DNA of 64,000 bases from Bacillus subtilis (GCA_021733665.1 JAHREI010000002.1:434001-498000), one strand, 5' to 3'; counted from the stretch's first letter, positions 18,408 through 28,338 are shown. Numbers and translations are program-made. The notes: generated by a model from the letters alone, not told the origin.

Positions 18408-18743
18408 CTGATAAGGAATTATATTTTTCTGGCAGCCGCTATTATAGCGGAAGTGATTGCTACGACTGCTCTGGCGCGCTCGGAAAGTTTTACCAAACTG
18501 GTTCCCAGCCTGATCGTGGTTATCGGCTATGTTGCAGCTTTCGGTCTTTTGTCGTTTCCGATGCGGGGTATGCCGGCTGGCATTGTCTATGCTGTATGGT
18601 CAGGCATGGGGATTGTTTTGATTACCGCAATATCATGGATCTGGTATCAGCAAAAACTCGATTTTGCGGCATTGATCGGCTTAGGTTTTATTATCACAGG
18701 TGTTCTGATCATTAATATGTTTTCGCGATCCGTGAGCAATTAA
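18408..18743 (+). CDS. SMR-family efflux protein without a standard start codon
   Basis: Read in frame from about 18408 the product is 111 aa with the Small Multidrug Resistance pattern: four hydrophobic helices and the essential glutamate in AAAIIAEVIATTALA. VYAVWSGMGIVLIT is the typical helix-3 segment. The first in-frame ATG, GTG or TTG is GTG at 18453, which would cut into helix 1 and remove the essential Glu. The frame is open back to a stop at 18366 and offers only CTG (18408), ATA (18411) or ATC (18393). GAAGG at 18396 is well placed for CTG 18408. Either a rare start is used or the start codon has mutated and the gene is failing. Confidence 0.7.
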   Translation: MIRNYIFLAAAIIAEVIATTALARSESFTKLVPSLIVVIGYVAAFGLLSFPMRGMPAGIVYAVWSGMGIVLITAISWIWYQQKLDFAALIGLGFIITGVLIINMFSRSVSN

Positions 18744-18910
18744 GATCGGCAATTTGGCTTAAAGGTCGTAATTTTATTTTGTTTGTATGAAACTCTTATA
18801 ATGCAGTTTATTGCGACTTGTCTAAATGCATGAAAGCGCTAATTAATGCATGTCTAAAGAGCAATTTAGACGTTTCATTACAATCAATAAGATAAAATTG
18901 AAGTTGAAAA

Positions 18911-19759
18911 ATGCAGGATCAAACAGCAGAATTAATTGCAAGTACGAATGCCCTTGCGCTTCAAATATCCAATCTGGTTTTAAGCTATTCTTTATCCACT
19001 ATCGGCGCGATCATCATCTTATGTGTGGGCTGGATCATCGCCGGTACATTGCAAAAATGGACCCGCCAGTCCCTTTCCAAGCTGAAGGGATTTGACCATA
19101 CTCTGATCGGCTTTTTAAGCGCTTCTGTTCGTTATGGTATTCTTATTGTTGTACTGGTCATGGTGCTTGGGCAGTTCGGCATTCAAACCGCATCTATCCT
19201 GGCTGCTTTGGGTGCTGTAGGTCTGGCTATCGGCCTTGCACTGCAGGGCACATTACAGAATATTGCGGCAGGTATCATGCTACTAGTACTGCGTCCGTTC
19301 AAAGTTGGTGAATCTATCAACGCAGGAACGATTGCCGGTACCGTTACTGAAATCGGATTATTCTCTACAGAGCTGAAAACCTATGACGGGCTATTCGTTA
19401 TGGCGCCTAATTCACTGCTCTGGAATACGCCGGTCACTAATTTCAGCCGCCATAAAACCCGTATGCATGATTTTAAAGTCGGCATTGGTTATGAAGATGA
19501 TGTCCAGAAAGCTTTCGGTATTATCAAAAAGATTATAACCGATCAGAAAGGAGTCTTAAGCACTCCTGAGCCGGTCTACTTCGTATCCCAGCTTGCTGAC
19601 AGTTCTGTTGTCATCAGTTGCCGTTACTGGATAGAATCTGCTCATTATTTCAGCGTCAGTAATACGACAACTGAGCTGGTTAAAGCTGCATTTGATCATG
19701 GCGATATCAATATTCCATATCCGCAGGTGACTTATCACCGTTCAGAAAGTTCCAGCTGA
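18911..19759 (+). CDS. MscS-type mechanosensitive channel
   Basis: The 282-aa small MscS protein opens on membrane tension to release solutes on osmotic downshock. It has three hydrophobic helices. The pore-lining third helix contains the Gly/Ala-packed GAVGLAIGLALQGTLQN near residues 100-116, followed by IMLLVLRPFKVGE and the MAPNSLLW beta domain. Length and order match E. coli MscS (286 aa). The start lies behind an A-rich leader with weak ribosome binding (GAAGTTGAAAA). It stands alone with a terminator-like hairpin after it. Confidence 0.94.
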   Translation: MQDQTAELIASTNALALQISNLVLSYSLSTIGAIIILCVGWIIAGTLQKWTRQSLSKLKGFDHTLIGFLSASVRYGILIVVLVMVLGQFGIQTASILAALGAVGLAIGLALQGTLQNIAAGIMLLVLRPFKVGESINAGTIAGTVTEIGLFSTELKTYDGLFVMAPNSLLWNTPVTNFSRHKTRMHDFKVGIGYEDDVQKAFGIIKKIITDQKGVLSTPEPVYFVSQLADSSVVISCRYWIESAHYFSVSNTTTELVKAAFDHGDINIPYPQVTYHRSESSS

Positions 19760-19777
19760 CCATTGGAATGATAATTT

Positions 19778-19815
19778 TCCGGTGCTGTGCTGAAGCTTAA
19801 AAGCACATCACCGGA
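19778..19815 (+). terminator. Hairpin after the MscS gene
   Basis: TCCGGTG-C-TGTGCT pairs with AGCACA-T-CACCGGA (13 of 14 bp) about 19 bp after the stop. Only a weak T-run follows, so termination may be partial. Confidence 0.6.
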
Positions 19816-19998
19816 TTTCATAGTTTAGTTACTAAACCTTGTGTTCGCTTCTGCAGGCTCAAAGGTTGACTTGTCAGAAAGTGATGCTTATTTCTGCGTT
19901 TTGCAGATAGGAAAACCGCGATCTGCTCATTTTCTCGTTTATATTAGTGCCGGGGCGTGCCGGCTCGTAAGTTAGATTTGCTAGCTGAGGAGCTGACA

Positions 19999-20439
19999 AT
20001 GTTCGTTCTATCGCCGCTTAAGCGGCGCATTACCTATGTTACTATTTTTGAAATCATTGCTATTGCTGCGTCAACTTTACTACTCATGTTTTTGAGTGGC
20101 GGTGATGCGCAAGGCTCATTGCCTATTGCTGTTGTGATCTCTTTGATCGCTGTTACCTGGAACTACACCTATAATCTGATGTTTGAAAAATGGGAGGCTA
20201 GCCGTCAGGTAACCGGTCGTAGCTTTGCTGTGCGTGCAGGACACGCCTTTGGTTTCGAATTTGGTCTTTGTCTGATTATTGTTCCGATTTATATGGCCTG
20301 GTACTCTGTAGGCTTTTGGAAAGCCTTCCAGATGGAAGCCGTTCTGCTGCTGTTCTTTTTGATTTATACGTTTGTTTTTACGTATATTTTTGATCTGATT
20401 TTTGCGCTGCCAAGACATGCGGTGGTTCCGGCAGAATAA
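19999..20439 (+). CDS. PACE-family (AceI-like) multidrug efflux protein
   Basis: This 146-aa membrane protein has four hydrophobic helices in two repeats. The signature motifs of the proteobacterial antimicrobial compound efflux family are present: RRITYVTIFE in helix 1 and TWNYTYNLMFEKWE at the end of the first repeat, with GHAFGFEFGL and the YTFVFTYIFDLIF segment in the second. AceI from Acinetobacter (144 aa) exports chlorhexidine. The start at 19999 follows GAGGAG; the in-frame ATG at 19957 has no ribosome binding site. The neighbouring SMR gene is another small efflux pump. Confidence 0.88.
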   Translation: MFVLSPLKRRITYVTIFEIIAIAASTLLLMFLSGGDAQGSLPIAVVISLIAVTWNYTYNLMFEKWEASRQVTGRSFAVRAGHAFGFEFGLCLIIVPIYMAWYSVGFWKAFQMEAVLLLFFLIYTFVFTYIFDLIFALPRHAVVPAE

Positions 20440-20446
20440 ATATTCA

Positions 20447-20474
20447 ATTGGCTGCCATGTGCAGCCAATTTTTT
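20447..20474 (+). terminator. Intrinsic terminator after the PACE gene
   Basis: ATTGGCTGC and GCAGCCAAT form a 9-bp stem with a 5-nt loop, followed by TTTTTAT, 7 bp after the stop. Confidence 0.88.
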
Positions 20475-20578
20475 ATATTTAATCAGATGAGCTTGTTGTT
20501 TCGAAAATTATCTGAGAAATAGCCAACACATTTGGGAATAAACGCAGAGCTTAGCCGTTAGCCCTCACTAAAGATCAA

Positions 20579-22084
20579 ATGAGAGCGCAGGCTATGGCAG
20601 ACAATACGGTTAGTAAGATCACCAAACTTAACCCCGTTAAAGAGCAGGGTGGTTTAACAACAACCCAGAAGCCTGTGGCCGCTATGCCGGTACAACAGGT
20701 TAAACAAATTGTTGCAGCCTTAATTCTCGTCTTTTCCGCATTGTTGATTTTTGTGGCTATTGATGACCTGACAATGCCAATGCGTGTGTCTGTTGCCGTT
20801 TTTGTGACCACACTTGTCTGTTGGGTTGTTCTTGATTTACCGGAAACGCCGGTTGCACTCAGTGGCGCTATCGCCCTTGCTATTACCGGAACGGTGAGTA
20901 ACGACGCTGTTTATGGGGCTCTTGGCAAAGATATCATTTGGCTGATGCTGGCGGCTTTTATTCTGGCTGCCGTTTTACAAGCATCGGGTTTGATTGAAAA
21001 ACTGCTGTTGCGTAATCTCGCAAGGGTAACTTCTGTTAAAACGCTGTTCTATTTGCTGACTTTATTTGTCTTTGCGACGGCCTTTATCATTCCGTCAACA
21101 TCGGCTCGTGCTGCAATATTGCTGCCGGTTTATTTTGCCATTGCAGGCGCGTCTGATAATGCGAATTTCAAACGCGCATTGGCGCTGTTGTTTCCGTCTA
21201 TCATTTTGCTGTCTGCTGGTGCATCGCTGACCGGTGCCGGTGCGCATCTGGTTGCTGCTGATTTCATTACCCGTACAGGTGGCCGCGAGATGGATTTTCT
21301 CAGCTGGATTGCCTTCGCGGCGCCATTCTCTTTGCTGATCAGCCTGTTTGCCTGCGCGCTCATTCTGCATCTGTTTTTAAACAAAGAAGAGCGAAAGCAA
21401 TCATTACCTTATTTAGCGGATAACGCAGAGAATTCTCCGTTGTCGCGCCAGCAGAAAATACTATTACTGGTCACAGGTCTCACAGTGGTGATGTTCGCGA
21501 CAACAGGTTTGCACGGTATAGATATGCCGATTATCGCCCTGATTGCAGCATTGCTGGTAACTTCGGAAAAGCTATCGCCGGTATCTTTTAAAAAAGCGCT
21601 GAAGCTGGTGGAATGGAATTTACTGCTGTTTCTTGCAGGGACTTTGGTGATCGGTGAAGCTTTGCTGACAACCGGCACTGCCGAACTGATTGCCCAGCGT
21701 ATGCTTAGTGTCTTTAGTGCCGGTCTGGCCGGCTATCCGGTTTTGATTATCGGTTTTGCTGCGGTTACGGCAACTTTTGCACATATTGTTATTAATTCCC
21801 GTACAGCACGGGCTATTGTCTTGATCCCCGCATTGGCTCTGCCTCTGGCAGGATTAGGAATAGCACCAACACCGCTGATTATGGTCATCACGCTTGCCAG
21901 CGGTTTCTGCCAGACTTTGTTGGTTTCAGCCAAGCCTGTCACTTTGTTCGGAACATCAGATCCGCAGCCGTTCAATCAGAAAGATCTGTTACGGCTGGCT
22001 TTGTGGCTGATTGTACCCTTCATTGTTCTTCTGATGATATTTGCGTTGTTGATCTGGCCACTTCAGGGTATGAACCTGAAATAA
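20579..22084 (+). CDS. SLC13/DASS-family anion symporter
   Basis: The 501-aa membrane protein of the divalent anion:Na+ symporter/ArsB superfamily has a polar N-terminus of about 45 residues and then roughly 11-12 hydrophobic helices. FIIPSTSARAAILLPV and IVINSRTARAIVLIPALALP are the paired re-entrant motifs of the two halves. Dicarboxylates, sulfate or related anions are typical substrates. Glycerate kinase lies downstream, so a C3/C4 acid is possible (inference). The start could be ATG 20579 or 20594. The gene's own terminator has been split by an IS110 element. Confidence 0.88.
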   Translation: MRAQAMADNTVSKITKLNPVKEQGGLTTTQKPVAAMPVQQVKQIVAALILVFSALLIFVAIDDLTMPMRVSVAVFVTTLVCWVVLDLPETPVALSGAIALAITGTVSNDAVYGALGKDIIWLMLAAFILAAVLQASGLIEKLLLRNLARVTSVKTLFYLLTLFVFATAFIIPSTSARAAILLPVYFAIAGASDNANFKRALALLFPSIILLSAGASLTGAGAHLVAADFITRTGGREMDFLSWIAFAAPFSLLISLFACALILHLFLNKEERKQSLPYLADNAENSPLSRQQKILLLVTGLTVVMFATTGLHGIDMPIIALIAALLVTSEKLSPVSFKKALKLVEWNLLLFLAGTLVIGEALLTTGTAELIAQRMLSVFSAGLAGYPVLIIGFAAVTATFAHIVINSRTARAIVLIPALALPLAGLGIAPTPLIMVITLASGFCQTLLVSAKPVTLFGTSDPQPFNQKDLLRLALWLIVPFIVLLMIFALLIWPLQGMNLK

Positions 22085-22099
22085 TTCCAATGACTTATT

Positions 22100-22125
22100 A
22101 AAAGCCCCTGCAATGACAGGGGCTT
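22100..22125 (+). terminator. SLC13 terminator, interrupted by the IS110 element
   Basis: AAAAGCCCCTG and CAGGGGCTT form the stem, but the T-tract is missing here and resumes only after the right end of the IS at 23281. Removing the IS gives AAAAGCCCCTG-caatga-CAGGGGCTTTT followed by more T, a textbook terminator. The remaining stem may still work poorly. Confidence 0.8.
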
Positions 22126-22133
22126 ATACATTG

Positions 22134-23288
<1,155 letters not shown>

Positions 23289-23387
23289 ATTTTTATAAAA
23301 TAAATAAAAATCTGCGGAATAAAATCTGTGGCCTGCCGTTCTTCCCTTGCAATTCAATTGTCACAATTTGCAAAGGAAACTGTCACA

Positions 23388-24572
23388 ATGTCTATCACTG
23401 TTCTGGTTGCCCCATCAGGTTTTAAAGAAAGCCTTTCCGCGGATGAAGCTGCCGATGCGATTGAAAAAGGCATTCGGCGGGCAGCACCGGATGCGCGGAT
23501 TATTAAAGCGCCGATGGCTGACGGCGGCGAAGGTTTCACCAAGGCATTGATTAATGCCACGCAAGGCACATTGCATGAAGTGATTGTAACCGGCCCTGTC
23601 GGTCTGCCGGTAAAAGCACATATCGGTTTTCTGGGTACGCGCGGCGCTACAGGAAAAACAAAACGCACTGCGGTGCTGGAGATGGCTTCCGCAGCAGGAT
23701 TAACTCTGGTTCCGCGGGATCGGCGCAACCCGTGTCTTACCACCAGCTATGGTGTTGGTGAACTGGTGAAGGCTGCACTGGATGCCGGTGCCGAGCGTAT
23801 TTTGCTTGGATGTGGCGACAGCGGTATTAATGACGGTGGCGCAGGGATGGCGCAGGCACTTGGCATAAAACTACTTGATAGTGCAGGGTGTGAACTGGAT
23901 GCCGGTGGCGCGGCTCTCGGCCAGCTTACCGCGATTGACATCAGCAATCGTGATCCGCGCCTGAAACAGGTACAGATTGATGCAGCTGTGAACTGGCACA
24001 ATATGTTGCTGGGAGAGCGTGGCGTTGCCCGTATTTTCGGCCCTCAAAAGGGAGCAACACCGGATCAGGTTGAAGTTCTGGCTCATGCCATGGAAAATTA
24101 TGCGCAGCACATCAACCGGACGACTGGCATTGATGTTGGTGCGGCGCAAGGTGCGGGCGCCTCTGGCGGGTTAGGCGCGGCGGTTCTTGGTCTGCTCTGT
24201 GGCAAGCTGCACCCGCGCTATGAAATTGTTATGCAGTATCTCGATCTTGATCGTTATCTGCTGGATGCTGATCTGGTAATTACGGCCGAAGGCAGCCTTG
24301 ACGGGCAGACACCTTTCGGCAAAGTTCCGGCAGAGGTGGCTTTACGTGCCAAAAAGCGCGGCACGCCTGTAATCGCATTGGCAGGCACAATCGGGAAGGG
24401 TGTTCGCCTTAATCTTGATCATGGCATTGATGCTTTTGCATCCATTCTGAGCCGTCCGTGTTCTTTGGAAGATGCCATTGATGCGGCACCGAAATTACTT
24501 GCACATGCATCAGAAGATGCTGTGCGCATGGTGATGATCGGCATGCAGATGAATAACCGGATAGCTGCCTGA
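23388..24572 (+). CDS. Glycerate 2-kinase (GlxK/GarK family)
   Basis: The enzyme phosphorylates D-glycerate at the 2 position, feeding it into glycolysis as 2-phosphoglycerate. The 394-aa product has the family opening LVAPSGFKESLSADEAA, the PMADGGEGF active-site loop near residue 44, GCGDSGINDGGAGM near 140, GAGASGGLGAAVLGL near 264 and a conserved TAEGSLDGQTPFGK segment near 305. Start 23388 (MSITVLV) follows AAAGGAAAC. TGTCACAAT is repeated at 23360 and 23381 just before the gene. The IS110 element lies directly upstream, so its transcription may be affected. It may work with the reductase at 57840, which belongs to the same pathway class. Confidence 0.92.
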   Translation: MSITVLVAPSGFKESLSADEAADAIEKGIRRAAPDARIIKAPMADGGEGFTKALINATQGTLHEVIVTGPVGLPVKAHIGFLGTRGATGKTKRTAVLEMASAAGLTLVPRDRRNPCLTTSYGVGELVKAALDAGAERILLGCGDSGINDGGAGMAQALGIKLLDSAGCELDAGGAALGQLTAIDISNRDPRLKQVQIDAAVNWHNMLLGERGVARIFGPQKGATPDQVEVLAHAMENYAQHINRTTGIDVGAAQGAGASGGLGAAVLGLLCGKLHPRYEIVMQYLDLDRYLLDADLVITAEGSLDGQTPFGKVPAEVALRAKKRGTPVIALAGTIGKGVRLNLDHGIDAFASILSRPCSLEDAIDAAPKLLAHASEDAVRMVMIGMQMNNRIAA

Positions 24573-24593
24573 AACGCATAGTGCTCTAAAAAA

Positions 24594-24630
24594 TATAAGC
24601 CCTGCTATCGGTTGATATGCAGGGCTTATA
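24594..24630. terminator. Hairpin between glycerate kinase and subtilase genes
   Basis: TATAAGCCCTGC and GCAGGGCTTATA form a 12-bp stem with a 13-nt loop between two convergent genes. AT-rich flanks replace a strict T-tract, so it probably works from both sides. Confidence 0.65.
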
Positions 24631-24648
24631 TATTGGCTTATGAAATAA

Positions 24649-26139
24649 TTAGCTGCTGCATAAAGCCTGTGCATTTAGCAATCCCCAGCCGTAAACCGGA
24701 TCATGCCCCGGTTTACCCATGTCTTTTGCTTGTTTCGTCAGCTCTTGGGTAATTTGCTGATGATCCATTTCCGGTTGTTGTGCTTTTAATTTGGCTGCAG
24801 CGGCCGTTACAAAAGGGGCAGCAAAAGACGTACCGGTTTTTTGTCGTGCACCGGAAACAGAGGCTGCTGTCCATACCCCGACACCGGGAGCGGCTAAATC
24901 AATATGTTCACCGCGTACAGCGCGGCGATAGGGATTACCGTCACGGTCAACGGCCGTTACCGCGATTACACCGGCATAGGCTGCCGGATAAACCGGCTTG
25001 GCATGCGGACCTTCATTGCCGGCTGCTGCTACCAGAACAATATGGCGCTGCATTGCCGCTTCAATAGCTTTTTTAAGCAAACGGTTATCGGGCCCTGTGA
25101 GGCTCATATTGATCAGGGGGATTTGCTTTTCAGCCAGCAAGTCAATTGCCCTCACCAGATCATAAGTGGTCGCCCTGCTGGTATCATTTTGAGTGCCATG
25201 GAAAACATCAACTGCAACGAGTTCTGCCTGTGGCAGTAAGCCCGGTGCGCGGCTGTTCTCTGCACCAACCAGCAATGCAGCCACTGCAGTGCCATGCTGC
25301 GTACCCGATTGTGGTAACTGGCCATCGCTCAGCCGGATAATATCAATTTTGGCATCTTTGAGAGCTTCATGCTCCGGATTAACAGCCGTATCAATCAAAC
25401 CAATTCTCGGAAAACCCGCACAGACATTGCCAATCTCTTGCGGCTGTTCCCAGCCGATAAGATGACGCATCAATGTGCAGTCAGTCCCGTTACAGGCACT
25501 TTTGTTCGCGGGGGGCGTATTCGTTGGCTCCGGCGTTACAGTTTCCTGCTCCGGCCGGTAATAATGGTTGAAGTCAACTTCAGCTGCCGGAGCCAGTTCA
25601 CTAACCTCACGTCTTGCGGTCTCAAGCGTCATGCGGGGCGGAATCTGCAAGCGCACCAATTCTTTACCGGTGAGGCTGGACGGGCTTCTGTCGGCGACTG
25701 AAAAACCTCTTGCCTGCAATTGCTCAATTGCAGCAGCATCAAGCCCCAATGCCACCAGCCGGCTTGGTTCATAAGCAGGCTCGGCAACAATAACAGGCTT
25801 CGTGGTCTGTTTTCGCTTTTGAACTGCGCGGGATTTGCGCACCGGAGCCACCTGAACGTGGCGTCGTTTTTCCAGATAGTCCATCAGGTTTTTAGGACCA
25901 CGTAAGCGTTTGTTATCCTGCTTGCGGGAGTGGTTACTGCCGCCATTGTCGCTGCTGTTACCGCCACCGCCACTGCTGCTGTCACCACCATCATCGTCAT
26001 CATCAGCATGGGCGATACCCACAAAAGAAAAATCCGGCGACAGCAGTGCAGGTGCAGCTGTAACAACACCGGTCAGGACAAATGCAAGGCTGGCAGAGCG
26101 GGAGAGCCTGACCATATGCCCGTAGAGACAATTTAACAT
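24649..26139 (-). CDS. Secreted subtilisin-like serine protease (S8)
   Basis: The 496-aa product has a signal peptide (hydrophobic run near residues 15-45 ending in AHA), an Asp-, Gly- and Ser-rich low-complexity stretch at about 46-70, a basic region with Lys/Arg pairs near 71-115, a possible propeptide (to about 205), and a C-terminal S8 catalytic domain. The triad is clear: D in IGLIDTAVNP, H in TQHGTAVAAL, S in GTSFAAPFV, with AAAGNEG for the oxyanion hole. Cys pairs in SACNGTDC and VCAGF suggest a disulfide outside the cytoplasm. It is divergent from an ECF sigma/anti-sigma operon, so it is a likely target or effector of that system (inference). Confidence 0.92.
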   Translation of the reverse strand: MLNCLYGHMVRLSRSASLAFVLTGVVTAAPALLSPDFSFVGIAHADDDDDGGDSSSGGGGNSSDNGGSNHSRKQDNKRLRGPKNLMDYLEKRRHVQVAPVRKSRAVQKRKQTTKPVIVAEPAYEPSRLVALGLDAAAIEQLQARGFSVADRSPSSLTGKELVRLQIPPRMTLETARREVSELAPAAEVDFNHYYRPEQETVTPEPTNTPPANKSACNGTDCTLMRHLIGWEQPQEIGNVCAGFPRIGLIDTAVNPEHEALKDAKIDIIRLSDGQLPQSGTQHGTAVAALLVGAENSRAPGLLPQAELVAVDVFHGTQNDTSRATTYDLVRAIDLLAEKQIPLINMSLTGPDNRLLKKAIEAAMQRHIVLVAAAGNEGPHAKPVYPAAYAGVIAVTAVDRDGNPYRRAVRGEHIDLAAPGVGVWTAASVSGARQKTGTSFAAPFVTAAAAKLKAQQPEMDHQQITQELTKQAKDMGKPGHDPVYGWGLLNAQALCSS

Positions 26140-26199
26140 TGATCTGTTCCAGTTTTCTGTTGATGGGCAAGTCCGTTACATTGCCCAAAGGCAGAACGT

Positions 26200-26784
26200 A
26201 TGGCTCGGTGTTTTATTCGATTTTTCGGACAGAATCTTCTTATGACAGATGACGGACTTAGTTTTTCACAGCGTTTAATTGGTTTTTTGCCGAATTTACG
26301 CCGTTTTGCTATCGCTTTGTGCCGCTCCCGTGAGCTGGCTGATGATCTGGTGCAGGCTGCCTGTGAAAAAGCACTGGCGGCAGAAGATAGTTTTCAGCCA
26401 GGAACACGCTTCGATGCGTGGATGTTTCGGATTTTGCGTAATATCTGGATTGATACATTACGCAGGCAAAAAACAGCTGGCGTGAGTGAAGATATCAGTA
26501 ATCACGAAGATCTGGGCACGCCTTCCGGCGAAGATGCTGCCATTGCACGCATGACGCTGCAAACTGTGTCTGAGGCGATTGAACACTTGCCGGACGAGCA
26601 GCGCGAGGTGCTGCTTATGGTCTGTGTCGAGGAGCTGTCCTATAAGGAGACGGCTGAATTGCTTGGCATCCCCATAGGGACCGTCATGAGCAGGCTGGCA
26701 CGCGCACGTAAAAATCTTGCTGAACGAACGGGAATAGACAAGGATCCCCTGCGTTTATCCCCTGTGAAAGGCGGTAATCAATGA
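26200..26784 (+). CDS. ECF-type RNA polymerase sigma factor
   Basis: This short sigma-70 factor has region 2 (SRELADDLVQAACEKAL near residues 46-62, then FDAWMFRILRNIWID) and region 4 (EHLPDEQREVLLMVCVEELSYKE near 128, then LGIPIGTVMSRLARARKNL as recognition helix). No region 1.1 or 3 is present, as expected for ECF factors. I used ATG 26200, which has AAAGG 8 nt upstream; ATG 26242 (MTDDGLSF) gives the usual length of 180 aa but has poorer ribosome binding. The stop overlaps the start of the membrane anti-sigma gene (ATGA). Confidence 0.92.
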   Translation: MARCFIRFFGQNLLMTDDGLSFSQRLIGFLPNLRRFAIALCRSRELADDLVQAACEKALAAEDSFQPGTRFDAWMFRILRNIWIDTLRRQKTAGVSEDISNHEDLGTPSGEDAAIARMTLQTVSEAIEHLPDEQREVLLMVCVEELSYKETAELLGIPIGTVMSRLARARKNLAERTGIDKDPLRLSPVKGGNQ

Positions 26785-27608
26785 CACAATCCCAACCGCA
26801 TAATAATTTCAGCGATGAGCAGCTGATGGCTTTTGCTGATGGCGAGCTGGATGACGCAACCATGGCGCAGATTGAGGTTGCCATGGAAGAGGACGACGAT
26901 CTCGTTGCACGGGTGGCACTGTTTATGGAAACACGCAGTGCTGCACAGGATGCATTGCGTCCGATGCTGGATGAACCGGTGCCGGAAGCCTTGCTGGCAG
27001 CCGTGCATGGAATGGTAGCCAGACACGAGCAGGAAAAACAGCTTAAGTCAGCAACAGAGAGCGCGCGTGCGGACACTGCTGAGCCTGAAAAAAATGCGGA
27101 GATTATCCCGTTTCAAACCAAGCCCAAAAACGTATTCTTTGCAGCTAACTGGTCATCAGCCGCCGCTGCAATGTTGCTGGCTGCGGTTACTGGTTTTGGT
27201 GGTTATTTCGTGGGGCAGGGTAGTGTCACAAATGATGCCTCAAACGAGATTACTTTAGCATCACTCACTGCGCCCGTTGTGCATGAGCAATTGCAGAACA
27301 CTGCATCGGGACAGGCAGTCGCTCTGAACGGGCAGAATACAACCATGCAGATTACGGCCAGTTTTCGTGATGGCCAAAACCAGCTCTGTCGCGAATTCAG
27401 CTTGAGCGGTGCGGATAAATCCGGTTACGTTGCCGTTTCCTGCTATCAGCAGGATGCATGGCAGTTACGCTTTGCACTGGCCTCTCAGCAGGATACGGAA
27501 AGCTTTATACCAGCCTCGGCGCAGGAAACTGTGGATGTTTATTTACAGTCCATCCATGCCGGTGCGCCTTTATCAGCGGAAGAAGAAAAAGCAGCACTCA
27601 AACAATAG
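26781..27608 (+). CDS. Membrane anti-sigma factor
   Basis: The 275-aa product has an N-terminal cytoplasmic helical domain with the FSDEQLMAFADGELDDATMAQIE opening typical of anti-sigma factors. No Cys/His zinc motif is present in it. One transmembrane helix (about residues 131-152, AAAAMLLAAVTGFGGYFVGQG) leads to a periplasmic C-terminal domain with two Cys (residues about 202 and 219). It overlaps the ECF sigma gene by 4 bp, so it should bind and hold that sigma factor at the membrane. Release could be by proteolysis; a secreted subtilase gene is next door. The signal is unknown. Confidence 0.88.
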   Translation: MTQSQPHNNFSDEQLMAFADGELDDATMAQIEVAMEEDDDLVARVALFMETRSAAQDALRPMLDEPVPEALLAAVHGMVARHEQEKQLKSATESARADTAEPEKNAEIIPFQTKPKNVFFAANWSSAAAAMLLAAVTGFGGYFVGQGSVTNDASNEITLASLTAPVVHEQLQNTASGQAVALNGQNTTMQITASFRDGQNQLCREFSLSGADKSGYVAVSCYQQDAWQLRFALASQQDTESFIPASAQETVDVYLQSIHAGAPLSAEEEKAALKQ

Positions 27609-27652
27609 AGCTTGGAGTGCCAGAGTTGGCATATAAAGGTTGCTCTAATACC

Positions 27653-27686
27653 AAACCCCTATGAGTATGATTCATAGGGGTTGTTT
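27653..27686 (+). terminator. Terminator-like hairpin after the anti-sigma gene
   Basis: AACCCCTATGA and TCATAGGGGTT form an 11-bp stem followed by GTTT, about 46 bp after the stop. It closes the sigma/anti-sigma operon. Confidence 0.7.
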
Positions 27687-27870
27687 CAGTCCGAGTAACG
27701 ATTGATTTCTTTCAAGGTGTGATGAAACAGCATCTTGGTGCCTTGGTATAAGCTGATCGTGCTACTCCGTCGTCTATATGCTACTTATAATGCCAACCAC
27801 ATGAATGTCTTAATCACTGCATAGTTTTTGGAAGTTACTTTGATAATTTTCAAAACTTAAGGATAATCCG

Positions 27871-28338
27871 ATGAGATACTCACAAATTCTGGCCACCCTC
27901 GGCGCTTCGATCCTGTTTGCTTCTCCCGTTCTGGCGGATGGCGGAGTTGCTGTGCCGCTTCCGGATAAAAGAGTTGCTGTGATCTCCAAAGGCGATCTGG
28001 AACCTGCTTCAATTGGCAGCTACACGGTAGCACTGTATAAAGATGATACGCTGATTGATTATCTCGGCGGCGGTATATTCTCACGCGATGGCTCTGTCTT
28101 CGATGACAGTGGTAAGCCCTATGTTGAGTTTGCTGATATTACCGGTGACGGTAATCCTGAAATGATTGTTTCCAAACTCACAGCCGGTTCCGGCAATTAT
28201 TTGGATGTGGATGTCCTGAAGCTGAATGACGCTTCTGTCGAACGCGTACTGAATTTCAGTAGCGATACAAAGAAAGATCTGCTTCAAGAAGCAAAGAAAG
28301 CCTATAGTGAGCAAAATCAGGACGCTAAAAAAGATTAA
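27871..28338 (+). CDS. Periplasmic protein similar to PliI lysozyme inhibitor
   Basis: The 155-aa protein has a signal peptide (to about residue 22, PVLA-DG), so the mature form is periplasmic. The mature part has GDLEPASIGSYTVALY near 41-56, FADITGDGNPEMIV near 87-100 and KLTAGSGNYLDVDVLKL near 102-118. This pattern agrees with PliI, the periplasmic inhibitor of invertebrate-type lysozyme, whose inhibitory loop carries a Ser-Gly motif. I made the match from memory of the family, and a general VCBS-like fold remains possible. AAGGATAATCCG precedes the ATG. It is a single-gene unit. Confidence 0.58.
   Translation: MRYSQILATLGASILFASPVLADGGVAVPLPDKRVAVISKGDLEPASIGSYTVALYKDDTLIDYLGGGIFSRDGSVFDDSGKPYVEFADITGDGNPEMIVSKLTAGSGNYLDVDVLKLNDASVERVLNFSSDTKKDLLQEAKKAYSEQNQDAKKD

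Noticed and set aside
27687-27800. Possible remnant of a transposase or old gene after the anti-sigma operon
   Set aside because: A short minus-strand frame looks protein-like for about 20 codons, but I can match it to no family and it has no start.
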